Below are positions 13,892-25,885 of a stretch of 41,643 nt of DNA, piece by piece. The notes under the pieces are model-generated. The model was not told the origin of the DNA. It made no database searches and worked only from the letters and a program-made list of their open reading frames with translations. The stretch comes from Candidatus Solibacter usitatus (lineage in GTDB: Bacteria > Acidobacteriota > Terriglobia > Bryobacterales > Bryobacteraceae). The stretch spans positions 1 to 41,643 of the forward strand of contig JACRBC010000067.1 of NCBI GenBank assembly GCA_016213245.1. Reading direction: 5' to 3'. Position numbers and translations under genes: made by a program. Each line of letters opens with the position of its first letter. Positions within the stretch are counted from its first letter, which is position 1.

Positions 13892-16800
13892 TCAGTAGAC
13901 CAGACGCAGGCCGAGCTGAACGCTGCGGCCCGCGCGCGCCGAACCGACGATGCCGAAGCCGGGTCCGCCGAAGGTGCGGCCCGGGACGCCGAAGTCGGGA
14001 TGGTTCATGGCGTTGAGAAACTCCCCGCGCAATTGCAGCTTGCGGCCTTCACCGGGCAGATGCCAGCCTTTCATGATGGAGAAGTCGATGTTGGTCGTGC
14101 CGTCGGCGCGGAGGATGTTCACGCCCTGGTTCCCGAATTTTGCCGCAGCCGGCTGGGAGAAGGCTAAGGTATCGAACCAGCGCAGAAGCGTTCGTTCCCC
14201 GCCCGGCAGCGCCGGGTTTCGCGAGACGTCCGCCCGCAGCGCGCCGGCGGCCGAATAGACGCTGTTCACCTGCGTGTTGACGGTGAACGGCGGGCCGGAT
14301 TGCAGCGTCAGAATGCCGCCGAGACTCCAGCCGCCCAGAACGGCATCGGCGGCGCCGGCGAGCGGGTGCGGCCGTCCTTTGCCGAACGGCAGTTCGTAGA
14401 CGCCGCTGAGCGTCAGGCGCCGGGGGATGTCGTTTTCGCTGGGGCCGTAGTCGGCCCGCCGGTTGTAGAGGTTGGAGTACGTCCCGCCCTCGGCGCCGAG
14501 GGCGGAGCCGCCTTCGTCGGTGTTGTTGAGGAACTTCGACCAGGTGTAGTTGGCCAGAAAGCTGTACCCCTTGGCAAAGCGGCGCTCGGCCTTGAACATC
14601 AGGGCGTGGTAGTTGGAGACGCCGAGTGAAGGCGCCACCAGGCTCACGTTGGAGAACTGCGGAAACGGCCGGTCCTTCTGGCTGGACTGCGCGGTGAGCA
14701 ACTCGGGGCGCACCTGGTTGATGGTGAGGTTGGCGTTGGCCAGTTTCCGGGATGCGTTCGCCAGGTAGGTGACCTCGGTGAGTATCCCGGAGAAGTCGCG
14801 CTGTAGGCTGAGGTTCCACTGCATGGAGTAGCCGGTGCGGCGGTTCTCCTCGAAGAAAGTGACCGCCGTATTGGCGGTCTGGCCCACCCTGACGGCGCCG
14901 TAGCTGTCGTTCAGAGGCGGCTTTGTGGGGCTGTAGCCGGGCACGCCGTTCTGCAAATAGAAGGGGATTGTGACACCGTTGTCGGGTGAGTTGATGGCCG
15001 AGGAGAGCTCGTAGCCGAGGGAGGCGGAGGTGGGAGCGCCGCGGTCGAAGGGATGGGCGAAGAAGAAGCCGAAACCGGCGCGCAGCACGGTTCTGGCCGC
15101 GCCGAACGGCTTCCAGGCCAGGCCGACACGCGGACCGAAGTTGTTCCAGTCGGTGGACCAGGGCGAGGTCCGGAAACCGTCCAGGCCCATGAACCGGATC
15201 ACTCCCGGCGTCAGGCTGACCGGATTCCGGGCGGACATGTCGAAACCGTTCATACGATTGTTGATGTCGCGTATGGGCGTGTCGGTCTCCCAGCGCAGGC
15301 CGAGATTCAGCGTCAGGTCCGAGTGTGGCTGCCAGTCGTCTTGGACAAACCAGGCGGAGTACCAGCTCACCCGGTTGAGCACCTCGGTCTGCCTGGCGCT
15401 GAAGCCGGTGACGGCGCCCGCGAGAAGGGAGGCCAAGCCGTAGCCGGTGGACGCGTTTCCGGGCATCGCGGTGGCCTGAGAACTGAACGTGAAACTGCCG
15501 GAGATGGTCGGGTAGTTCTCTTCGTAGTTGTAAGATGGGCGGATTTCAGCGCCGAACTTGAAGGTGTTCCGGCCATGGGTCCAACTGAGGTTGTTGACGT
15601 ATTGGAGCTGCTCGATGGGGTATTGCCGGCGCTCCTGACTGCCGTTTCCAAGCGCGCGGAAGCCGGTGGTATTGAACTGCGGAAAGGCGGCATCGGGCAC
15701 GCCCTTGATGCCCAACCGGGAAGGCCAGCCCCCGCCCAGGCCGAAGGACATCTCGTGATTGATGCGATTGCCGTAGGTGAAGCGGAATTCGTTGATCAAG
15801 GACGGAGTGAAGACGCGCGTATAGGTGCCGTAGAAGAAGTTCTGGTGGCGGAGGGCGGGCCCGCGCGTGTCGGCGGCGGCGTTGGCCATCACGGTGGTGT
15901 AATCGCGGTCGTCGCTGTTGTAGAGGTAGCGGACGCTCAGCCGGTCCTTGTCGGAGAGATTGATGTCGCCCTTGCTCAGGTAGGCGTTGCGGTTGAGCAC
16001 CATCACATAGTTGGCGCGGTAGTTGTTGGCGCCGGTGACGTTGTCCGGCGCCCGGTTAGGCAGGGGATAGAGCGGCATCAGGTTGGCGGCGGCCTTGTCG
16101 AGGCGCCCGGAGGGGATGCGATTGCCGGGGTAGAGGTCGCGGACGGTTTTGCCGCCCTCGACGCGCGTGGTGAGCGGATCATAGACAGGCACCAGCGAGC
16201 CGTTGGCGGCGAATGTCGTTGAGAAGTCCCCCTGGCGCTGCGCCGGGGTGGGCACGCCGAACTGATCGGTGAAACCGTCGCGGCGGCGCGAGCCCTCGTA
16301 GGCGAAATAGAAGAAGGCCTTGTCCTTCCCGCTGTACAGCTTCGGAACGACGACCGGGCCTCCGGCGGTGACGCCGAAAACGTTGTAGCGCAGGGGAGCT
16401 CTCTGCTTTTTCGCGTCGACAACGGGAGCGAAGAAGTTGGCCGCGTCCAGTCGCTCGTTCCGCAGGTATTCATAGGCGGCTCCACGGAGTTGATTGGTGC
16501 CACTCTTGGTGGTGGCGACGATCACGCCGCCGGCCGATCCGCCATACTCCGCCGCGAACGAGTTGGACAGGACTTTGACTTCGGCGACGGTCTCCACGGG
16601 CGGGTCCGTGTCGAGCTGGCCGATGCCGAGGCGCATGTTCTGGATGGTGCCGCCGTCCATGTAGAAGTTCTGGCTCTGCGTCCGCCCCCCAGCCAGGGAA
16701 AAGTTAGGCTTGCCGCCGGAATCGTAGTTCACGAAGACCGCGGCGCCGGTCATGCGCACGATGTTCATGGTCCGCCGGTCGCCCAGGGGCATGTCCTCCA

Positions 16801-17212
16801 CGCTGCGCGCCTCGACGAGCTGGCTCGAGTCCGAGGTGCGCGTCTCCAGCAGTGACGCCTGGGCCGCGACGGTGACACTTTCCGTCACAGAGCCCACCTC
16901 GAGAACCATATCCATCTCCAGGTTCTGACCCGTGGTCAGCAACAGGCTGTTGTGGACGGCCCGGCGGAAGCCCGGGCGCTCCGCCGAGACATTGTAGGAG
17001 CCGATGGGCAGGGCCTGGAGCGAATAGAAACCGGTCTGATTGCTGCGCGTCCGGTAGGTCTGGCCCGTGGCCGCGTTGATGGCCGTCACTTCAACGCCGG
17101 GAACGGAGGCCTTCTGGGCGTCGGTGATGATGCCGCTGACGGTGGCCTGCGGAGATTGCGCGACGGCCAGAAACATGGTGAAGAAGAAAGAGCTCGCGTG
17201 GAAGCACTTCAA
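13892..17212 (-). CDS. Oar-like TonB-dependent receptor with carboxypeptidase regulatory domain
   Basis: This 1106-residue outer-membrane protein has a signal peptide to about residue 22. A carboxypeptidase regulatory-like beta-sandwich spans about 23-100 (TVSGIITDAQKASVPGVEVTA, GFYSLQALPIGSYNVSAERPGF). A plug at about 105-230 includes GGTIQNMRLGIGQ and EVKVLSNSFAAEYGGSAGGV, and a long barrel ends LGLRLVY. The start is taken as TTG at 17212-17210 because AAGGAG (17226-17221) stands 8 nt before it and the resulting N-terminus MKCFHASSFFFTMFLAVAQ is a good signal peptide. Such receptors are abundant in Acidobacteriota and probably import glycans. The sulfatase follows immediately. Confidence 0.93.
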   Translation of the reverse strand: MKCFHASSFFFTMFLAVAQSPQATVSGIITDAQKASVPGVEVTAINAATGQTYRTRSNQTGFYSLQALPIGSYNVSAERPGFRRAVHNSLLLTTGQNLEMDMVLEVGSVTESVTVAAQASLLETRTSDSSQLVEARSVEDMPLGDRRTMNIVRMTGAAVFVNYDSGGKPNFSLAGGRTQSQNFYMDGGTIQNMRLGIGQLDTDPPVETVAEVKVLSNSFAAEYGGSAGGVIVATTKSGTNQLRGAAYEYLRNERLDAANFFAPVVDAKKQRAPLRYNVFGVTAGGPVVVPKLYSGKDKAFFYFAYEGSRRRDGFTDQFGVPTPAQRQGDFSTTFAANGSLVPVYDPLTTRVEGGKTVRDLYPGNRIPSGRLDKAAANLMPLYPLPNRAPDNVTGANNYRANYVMVLNRNAYLSKGDINLSDKDRLSVRYLYNSDDRDYTTVMANAAADTRGPALRHQNFFYGTYTRVFTPSLINEFRFTYGNRINHEMSFGLGGGWPSRLGIKGVPDAAFPQFNTTGFRALGNGSQERRQYPIEQLQYVNNLSWTHGRNTFKFGAEIRPSYNYEENYPTISGSFTFSSQATAMPGNASTGYGLASLLAGAVTGFSARQTEVLNRVSWYSAWFVQDDWQPHSDLTLNLGLRWETDTPIRDINNRMNGFDMSARNPVSLTPGVIRFMGLDGFRTSPWSTDWNNFGPRVGLAWKPFGAARTVLRAGFGFFFAHPFDRGAPTSASLGYELSSAINSPDNGVTIPFYLQNGVPGYSPTKPPLNDSYGAVRVGQTANTAVTFFEENRRTGYSMQWNLSLQRDFSGILTEVTYLANASRKLANANLTINQVRPELLTAQSSQKDRPFPQFSNVSLVAPSLGVSNYHALMFKAERRFAKGYSFLANYTWSKFLNNTDEGGSALGAEGGTYSNLYNRRADYGPSENDIPRRLTLSGVYELPFGKGRPHPLAGAADAVLGGWSLGGILTLQSGPPFTVNTQVNSVYSAAGALRADVSRNPALPGGERTLLRWFDTLAFSQPAAAKFGNQGVNILRADGTTNIDFSIMKGWHLPGEGRKLQLRGEFLNAMNHPDFGVPGRTFGGPGFGIVGSARAGRSVQLGLRLVY

Positions 17213-17220
17213 TGCGGCTA

Positions 17221-17273
17221 CTCCTTGGTGGAAACTGCACGGCACTATATACGCGCGGGGGGGACTGCGTCAA
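17221..17273 (-). promoter_or_regulatory. Sigma-70 promoter and strong ribosome-binding site of the Oar-like gene
   Basis: On the minus strand the -35 is TTGACG (17273-17268) and the -10 is TATAGT (17249-17244, 18-bp spacing) or TATATA (16-bp spacing). The perfect Shine-Dalgarno AAGGAG is at 17226-17221, 8 nt before a TTG start. The leader would be only about 25 nt. This is the clearest promoter in the window. Confidence 0.75.
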
Positions 17274-17293
17274 GCTCTTCCGGTTTCGCCGCG

Positions 17294-18055
17294 TCAACGC
17301 GAGAGGGCGGCTACGCCCCTCCACAGCAACTGCTGGCCGAGGATGATCATCACCGCCGACAAGGCCACGCGCAGCACGCGCGACGGCACGCGCGTCCCCA
17401 GCCAGGCGCCGCACAGCGCGCCGAAGACGCCGCCGGAGGAGAGCGCCAGCAGCAGGTGCTGGTTGAGGTTGCCGGAGGCGAGATGGATGCCGCCGCCGAG
17501 AGCGGCGATGGCCAGGCCGAAGACGAGATCGGTGCCGACGATGCGCGCCGGTTCGAGCCTGGTGCATTCCAGCAGCGACAGGCTGGTGAGCGCGCCTGCG
17601 CCGGCGGAAGAAAAGCCCACTTCCAGCCCGATGGGGAATGCCAGCCAGGGCAGCGCTCCGGGGCGCTCGCGGCGCTCTGACGCGGCGGCCTTACGGAAGC
17701 TGCGCCAGAGGCTGAGCAGCGCGAGCAGGGCGATGATGGCGCCGATCATGGTGAGCACGATGGGCTGGAGCCGGGGGTGCTGGCTCATGCGCTGCAACAG
17801 GAGAGTGCCGAGCAGGATGCCGGGCAGGCCGCCGAGGCAGAGGCGGCGCAGCGTGGGCCAATCGACGTGGCCGCGCGACCAGTAGACCAGCGCCGCGGCG
17901 GACTTGGTGATGGTCACAAAGAGCAGCGAGGTGCCAACCGCCTCGACCGCGGGGACGCCGAGCACCAGCATCAGCAGCGGCGCCGCCAGCGGGCCGCCGC
18001 CCATGCCGGTGAGGCCGACCACCAGCGCGATGCCGAATCCGAGCAAGGCTTCCAT
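17294..18055 (-). CDS. TauE/SafE-type sulfite/sulfonate exporter, membrane protein
   Basis: This 253-residue membrane protein has about eight predicted TM helices. It has the two-repeat pattern of TauE/SafE anion transporters: GFGIALVVGLTGMGGGPLAAPLLMLVLGV near the N-terminus and FSSAGAGALTSLSLL near residue 145. The ATG at 18055-18053 follows the cysH stop by one base. As the last gene of the cysDNH operon it probably exports sulfite or imports a sulfur anion, balancing the sulfite made by CysH. TauE members also carry sulfoacetate and other organic acids, so the substrate is inferred from context. Confidence 0.88.
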   Translation of the reverse strand: MEALLGFGIALVVGLTGMGGGPLAAPLLMLVLGVPAVEAVGTSLLFVTITKSAAALVYWSRGHVDWPTLRRLCLGGLPGILLGTLLLQRMSQHPRLQPIVLTMIGAIIALLALLSLWRSFRKAAASERRERPGALPWLAFPIGLEVGFSSAGAGALTSLSLLECTRLEPARIVGTDLVFGLAIAALGGGIHLASGNLNQHLLLALSSGGVFGALCGAWLGTRVPSRVLRVALSAVMIILGQQLLWRGVAALSR

Positions 18056-18056
18056 G

Positions 18057-18701
18057 TCAGGCCTCCTTGATGGTGACGGTATGCAGCCCGCATTCCAGCT
18101 TGTTGCCGCCCCAACGGCCGGCGCGGGCGTGCTCGCCGGGGGCCGGCTTGGCGGTGCAGGGCGCGCAGCCGATGCTGGTGTAGCCCTGCTGGTAGAGCGG
18201 CAGGACGGGTATATCGTTGGCGGCCAGGTAGGCGAAGACCTCGGCCGTGGTCCAGTCGTAGACGGGGCTGACCTTGCGCAGCGTGAGGCCCGCCGGGAAG
18301 CGGTGCTGTTCGTCGGGCTGCAGGTTGGCGCGCGTCGGGCTCTGCTCGCGCCGCAGGCCGGTGAACCACAGGTCGTAGCCGGCAAGGCCGGCCATCAGCG
18401 GCTCCACTTTGCGCTGGTGACAGCATTCAGACGGCGTGTCGGGGTGCAGCGTAGGCGCGCCGGCGCGTAGGCTCACGGTGTGGAGCCCCCATTGGCGCGT
18501 GAGGTGGTCGCGGTATTCGAGCACCTCGGGAAAGTGATAGCCCGTCTCCAGGAAGAGCACGGGAATCTCCGGCCTCCGCGCGCGCAGCAGGTGGAGCACG
18601 GCGACGTCTTCGGCCTGGAAGCTGCACGTCAGGCAGGGGCGGCCTCCGGCATCCAGCGCGGTGTCAATGATCCGTGCCGCTTGAGCGAGTGCGTCGCGCA
18701 T
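18057..18701 (-). CDS. cysH: Phosphoadenylyl/adenylyl-sulfate reductase, [4Fe-4S] type
   Basis: This 214-residue cytosolic reductase makes sulfite from APS or PAPS with thioredoxin. It has the cluster-binding cysteines C93-C94 (SECCHQRK) and C179/C182 (GCAPC), plus the catalytic C204 in the C-terminal ECGLH. That CC...CXXC set marks the iron-sulfur class, usually specific for APS. No CysC (APS kinase) gene or domain is seen in this operon, which agrees with direct APS reduction. The ATG at 18701-18699 follows the cysN stop by two bases. The N-terminal CLTCSFQAEDVAVLHLL is the PP-loop region. Confidence 0.95.
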   Translation of the reverse strand: MRDALAQAARIIDTALDAGGRPCLTCSFQAEDVAVLHLLRARRPEIPVLFLETGYHFPEVLEYRDHLTRQWGLHTVSLRAGAPTLHPDTPSECCHQRKVEPLMAGLAGYDLWFTGLRREQSPTRANLQPDEQHRFPAGLTLRKVSPVYDWTTAEVFAYLAANDIPVLPLYQQGYTSIGCAPCTAKPAPGEHARAGRWGGNKLECGLHTVTIKEA

Positions 18702-18703
18702 GG

Positions 18704-20044
18704 TCAGATCCCCTCCCCTTCCACGAAGTCTTCCTCGTCGAGCTTCAGGCCGAAGCGCGTCATGTGGGCCAGCAGGGCGCGCAACTTGCGCCGCTCGGCG
18801 GGCGTGAGGGGCGCGTCGGAATAGCGCTGCAATTGGAGTTGGCCGGTCTGCACTTCGCTTTCGATCAAGCCCGCGCCGAGCGTGAGATTGGTGATCGGGT
18901 CGATGAGGATGAACCCGCCGGTGGCGCGGTTGTCGCGATAGGTGTCGTAGGGCAGCGCCTCGGCGGTCTCCACTTCGACGCGGGCGATCTCGTTCAACGA
19001 AGCAACGCCGTGGAGCCGCGCCGGGACCACGCGCGTGCCGTGCTGCAGCAGGTAGCTCTTGCGGCCGTCCAGCGGCTCGGCGCTCATCCACACCACCGTG
19101 GTGTGCAGCCGGCGGGCCACCTGTGGGGCGGATGCCGGCAGCGCCAGCAGGTCGCCTCGGGCGATGTCGAGCTCGTCCTCCAACTCCAGCGTCACCGACA
19201 TCGGCGCGAAGGCCTCGTCGAGATCGCCATCGAAGGTGACGATGCGCTTGACGCGGCTGCGAGCGCCGGATGGCAGGGCCACCACGGCGTCGCCTTTCGA
19301 GACGCGGCCGCTCACCACCTGGCCGGCGTAGCCGCGGAAGTCGAGGTGCGGCCGGATGACCACCTGCACGGGAAAGCGGAACGGGCGGGCCACGGGCGGT
19401 GCGGGCGCCTCGGCCGTTTCCAGCAACTCCAGCAGGCTGGGTCCGGCGTACCAGGGCGTGCGCGCCGAGCGCGTGGCCACGTTGTCGCCGTCCAGCGCGC
19501 TCACCGGGATGAAGTCCGAGGCGACATGGTCGATCTCGGCCAGCAGCGGGCCCGCCTGCGCGCGGATCTCGTCGAAGACCTCCTGGCTGAAGTCCACCAG
19601 GTCCATCTTGTTCACCGTAAAAAGGAGCCGGCGCACGCCCAACAGGGAGGCGATGCGGGCGTGCCGCCGGCTCTGCTCCAGAACGCCTTTCCGGGCGTCC
19701 AAAAGGATGATGGCCAGGTCGCAGGTGGAAGCTCCGGTGGCCATGTTGCGGGTGTACTGCTCGTGGCCGGGCGTGTCGGCGACGATGAACTGGCGGCGCG
19801 GGGTCGAGAAATAGCGGTAGGCCACGTCGATGGTGATGCCCTGCTCGCGCTCGGCGCGCAAGCCGTCGGTGAGCAGCGAGAAGTCGATGCCGTGGCTGGC
19901 GCGATTCACCTTGCTCCTGGTGATCTCCTCGAGGTTGTCCTCCCAGACGGTCTTGGTGTCGAACAGCAGGCGGCCGATGAGGGTGCTCTTGCCGTCGTCC
20001 ACGCTGCCGGCCGTGGAGATGCGCAGAAGGGGCTTTTCCGCCAT
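18704..20044 (-). CDS. cysN: Sulfate adenylyltransferase subunit 1 (GTPase)
   Basis: This 446-residue EF-Tu-like GTPase subunit of ATP sulfurylase uses GTP hydrolysis to drive APS formation by CysD. GTPase motifs are G1 GSVDDGKST (13-21), G3 DTPGHEQY near 89-96, and G4 NKMD near 144. The switch segment EREQGITIDVAYRYF is typical of CysN. Domains II and III follow, and there is no C-terminal APS-kinase (CysC) fusion, which many CysN proteins have. The first base of its ATG is not shared: the CysD stop and this start overlap as TAATG. It is the second gene of cysD-cysN-cysH-tauE. Confidence 0.96.
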   Translation of the reverse strand: MAEKPLLRISTAGSVDDGKSTLIGRLLFDTKTVWEDNLEEITRSKVNRASHGIDFSLLTDGLRAEREQGITIDVAYRYFSTPRRQFIVADTPGHEQYTRNMATGASTCDLAIILLDARKGVLEQSRRHARIASLLGVRRLLFTVNKMDLVDFSQEVFDEIRAQAGPLLAEIDHVASDFIPVSALDGDNVATRSARTPWYAGPSLLELLETAEAPAPPVARPFRFPVQVVIRPHLDFRGYAGQVVSGRVSKGDAVVALPSGARSRVKRIVTFDGDLDEAFAPMSVTLELEDELDIARGDLLALPASAPQVARRLHTTVVWMSAEPLDGRKSYLLQHGTRVVPARLHGVASLNEIARVEVETAEALPYDTYRDNRATGGFILIDPITNLTLGAGLIESEVQTGQLQLQRYSDAPLTPAERRKLRALLAHMTRFGLKLDEEDFVEGEGI

Positions 20045-20949
20045 TAGAAGTAGCCCTCGCGTTTCTTGATCTCCATCGAGCCATCCTGGTCATGATCGAT
20101 GACGCGGTTCTCGCGCTCGCTGCGGCGGAACACGGCCAACTCGCCGATGATTCCGCCGATTGTCGCCGCTTCCGACCGGATCGCTCCGCTGCACGGCGTA
20201 CAGCCCAGCGAACGCATGCGGCACATCACCGTCTCGGGCTTCTCCTCCGGCAACAGTTTGACGTTCGCTTCCAGCGGGATCACAGTGCCGTTGCGGATGA
20301 CCACTTCCCGCGGAGCGGCAAAATAGAGCGGGACGATTGGAATCTTCTCGTGCTCGATGTAGCGCCAGACGTCCATCTCCGTCCAGTTCGACAGCGGAAA
20401 GACGCGGATGCTCTCCCCCGCGTCCACGCGGCCGTTGTAGAGGTTCCACAACTCCGGACGCTGGTTGCGCGGGTCCCAGCGGCCCTCCTTGTCGCGAAAA
20501 CTGAAGACGCGCTCCTTGGCGCGCGACTTCTCCTCATCGCGGCGCGCGCCGCCGATGGCCGCGTCGTAGCCGCCCTCCTTCAACCCGTCCACCACCGCCC
20601 TCGTACGCAGCAGGTGGCAGCACTTGGCCGTGCCGAGCGGGTACGGATTGGCTCCCTCCTCGAGGGCCGTGCGGTTGGTGTAGACCCGCAGATCCGCCCC
20701 AATCTCGCGCGTGAAGCGGTCCCGGAACTCGATCATCTCCGGGTACTCGTAGGTGGTGTCGATGTGCAGCAGCGGGAAGGGGATCCGGCCGGGAAAGAAC
20801 GCCTTGCGCGCCAGATGCACCAGGCAGGAGCTGTCCTTACCGATGGAGTAGAGCAGCACCGGCTTGGCAAACTGCGCCGCCGTTTCGCGGAGGATGTGGA
20901 TCGCCTCGGCTTCCAGCGCGCGCAAGTGAGAGAGCTGCGGTAGGGCCAT
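20044..20949 (-). CDS. cysD: Sulfate adenylyltransferase subunit 2
   Basis: This 301-residue catalytic subunit of ATP sulfurylase belongs to the PP-loop (N-type) ATP pyrophosphatase family. The PP-loop is LLYSIGKDSSCLVHLA at about 32-47. Other conserved parts are HIDTTYEYPEMIEFRD, GARRDEEKSRAKERVFSFRD and the C-terminal KKREGYF. The family length is matched. No Shine-Dalgarno precedes the ATG at 20949-20947; instead a perfect palindrome ends four bases upstream, so initiation or transcription may be controlled there. It is the first gene of the assimilatory sulfate operon. Confidence 0.97.
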   Translation of the reverse strand: MALPQLSHLRALEAEAIHILRETAAQFAKPVLLYSIGKDSSCLVHLARKAFFPGRIPFPLLHIDTTYEYPEMIEFRDRFTREIGADLRVYTNRTALEEGANPYPLGTAKCCHLLRTRAVVDGLKEGGYDAAIGGARRDEEKSRAKERVFSFRDKEGRWDPRNQRPELWNLYNGRVDAGESIRVFPLSNWTEMDVWRYIEHEKIPIVPLYFAAPREVVIRNGTVIPLEANVKLLPEEKPETVMCRMRSLGCTPCSGAIRSEAATIGGIIGELAVFRRSERENRVIDHDQDGSMEIKKREGYF

Positions 20950-20953
20950 GAAA

Positions 20954-20978
20954 AAGTACGCTAGGAGTTAGCGTACTT
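20954..20978 (-). promoter_or_regulatory. Perfect 10-5-10 bp palindrome at the cysD start: operator or attenuator
   Basis: AAGTACGCTA (20954-20963) and TAGCGTACTT (20969-20978) are exact reverse complements around GGAGT. The element ends 4 nt before the cysD ATG and starts 23 nt after the stop of the HEAT gene. On the minus strand it runs into TTTTT, so a terminator for the HEAT gene is possible. A TTGCTA at 20999-20994 would put a -10 inside it, which favours a repressor operator. Confidence 0.55.
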
Positions 20979-21001
20979 CATTCCCATAATGTCTAGCAAG
21001 A

Positions 21002-22012
21002 TTAGGGTGTTTGCTTGTGAGTGAGGATTCGCTCGATCGAGGCGAGGGTCTTGGCGCGCTGTCCCGAGCGCCAGGCGACCAGCAGGTCGTCTTCAGACCA
21101 GCCGGCGAGGCGTCCGGCGAGGAGAAAGGCGGGTTGGGCGTGGGCGGCGTACTGCCAGCGGGCCATTTCGAGAACCGCCGCCAGCGCGTCCGGCGGCAGT
21201 AGTTTGAGGCCTCCCGTTGAAGGCATTTCGGCGTACAGGAGCAGCGCCTTGGCGGCCTCCAGGCGGTTGCCTAGTTCCAGCGAGCCGAGCAGCGGGACGA
21301 AGACGGCCGGGTCGACCTTCAGGTCACCATCCTGGTTTTGCAACGAGAAGAAAACAAAGGCCCGGAGAGCGCGGGCCGCGTTGACGCGAACGCCGCCGTC
21401 GGGATCCTCCAGAGCGTAGGTCAGGTCGCGCAGGGCGGAGGTACGGTCGGGGAGGTATCCCAGGAGATATGCCGCCGCGGCGCGCTGCCCGGCGTCGTTG
21501 GAATTGGCCAAAACGTTTCGCACCGCGTTGGAGTGCATCTCGGCGAGTGCCACAAAGCGCCGCTGGATGACTCGGCAGGTCAGGTGGCGCATCAGGGAGT
21601 AGCCCCTGGATAGGTCCTCGGTGAGGTCGTCCTCCCTGACGGCAAGGGCAAAGGCAGCACTGAATTCGGCGTAGGCAGCCATGACGTCAGGCGGCAACGC
21701 CGCCTCTTTGTCCGGCCATTCGTGGACAGGGAGGGGATTCGTGCCGGTCTCGTGGATGCCGACGTAGAGGACCGGCTTGCCCTTGTCGCAGCAGAACGCC
21801 TCCAACCGCGCGGCCATCACCCCGTCGAGCGCGGCCAGGCGTTCCTCGACGGCGCCTTTGGACTTGGGCAGCGCGTCGCCGGGAGAGACCTGGAGCGCCG
21901 CGCGGATGCGCTCCGCCGGGACTTTCCTGAGACCGTAGATCTCCACCGAGCCGACGCGTGGCTGCGCGGCGGCCGGAAGCAGGAGCACCGCGAGGGTGAA
22001 AATGAACTTCAT
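21002..22012 (-). CDS. Secreted POTRA-like plus HEAT-repeat protein, unknown function
   Basis: This 336-residue exported protein has the signal peptide MKFIFTLAVLLLPAAAQ. Residues about 20-90 look like one POTRA domain: VGSVEIYGLRKVPAERIRAALQVSPGDAL, then a helix and a LYVGIHE strand. Residues about 160-300 hold HEAT-like alpha-hairpins (RAAAAYLLGYLPDRTSALRDLTYALEDPDGGVRVNAARALRAFV). There is no beta-barrel. The ATG at 22012-22010 is chosen for the signal peptide; upstream codons in frame lie in the intergenic region. I do not recognise the family. It may be a periplasmic scaffold. Confidence 0.8.
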   Translation of the reverse strand: MKFIFTLAVLLLPAAAQPRVGSVEIYGLRKVPAERIRAALQVSPGDALPKSKGAVEERLAALDGVMAARLEAFCCDKGKPVLYVGIHETGTNPLPVHEWPDKEAALPPDVMAAYAEFSAAFALAVREDDLTEDLSRGYSLMRHLTCRVIQRRFVALAEMHSNAVRNVLANSNDAGQRAAAAYLLGYLPDRTSALRDLTYALEDPDGGVRVNAARALRAFVFFSLQNQDGDLKVDPAVFVPLLGSLELGNRLEAAKALLLYAEMPSTGGLKLLPPDALAAVLEMARWQYAAHAQPAFLLAGRLAGWSEDDLLVAWRSGQRAKTLASIERILTHKQTP

Positions 22013-22273
22013 CAGTAGAGAGACCGGGCCAGGGGACGACAGGTTGCGAATGTTTTGGAGGGCCCCGCCACCTCCCTGGGGTGGGTGAAATCCAGCATAC
22101 AGGAAAGCGATCCCGACCGAAATGGCTGACGTCTGGGGCAGATGCCCCACCATAAGGGCTCCTAATATAAATAGGGGCATAAGCAAGTCCAGCGGAATCA
22201 GCACATAGGGGGAGGGGGCGGGCAGTCGCCCGATGGCATCCGGCGTGCACTTTGAGAACCGAGCGCAACAATC
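22013..22273. promoter_or_regulatory. Divergent intergenic region between HEAT gene and nifJ
   Basis: This 261-bp region holds no gene. It contains the palindrome TGGGGCAGATGCCCCA (22134-22149) and a further half-site AGGGGCAT (22173-22180) on either side of an AT-rich patch CTAATATAAAT (22162-22172). A short hairpin CGGGC-AGTC-GCCCG lies at 22219-22232. No consensus -35/-10 pair is convincing in either direction, and nifJ lacks a Shine-Dalgarno. Confidence 0.5.
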
Positions 22274-25882
<3,609 letters not shown>

Positions 25883-25885
25883 TCC

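Noticed and set aside
20954-20978. Calling the cysD palindrome a plain terminator
   Set aside because: It has a short T-run, but it lies 4 nt before the cysD start codon and may overlap a promoter, so an operator or attenuator role is at least as likely; kept as a regulatory feature.
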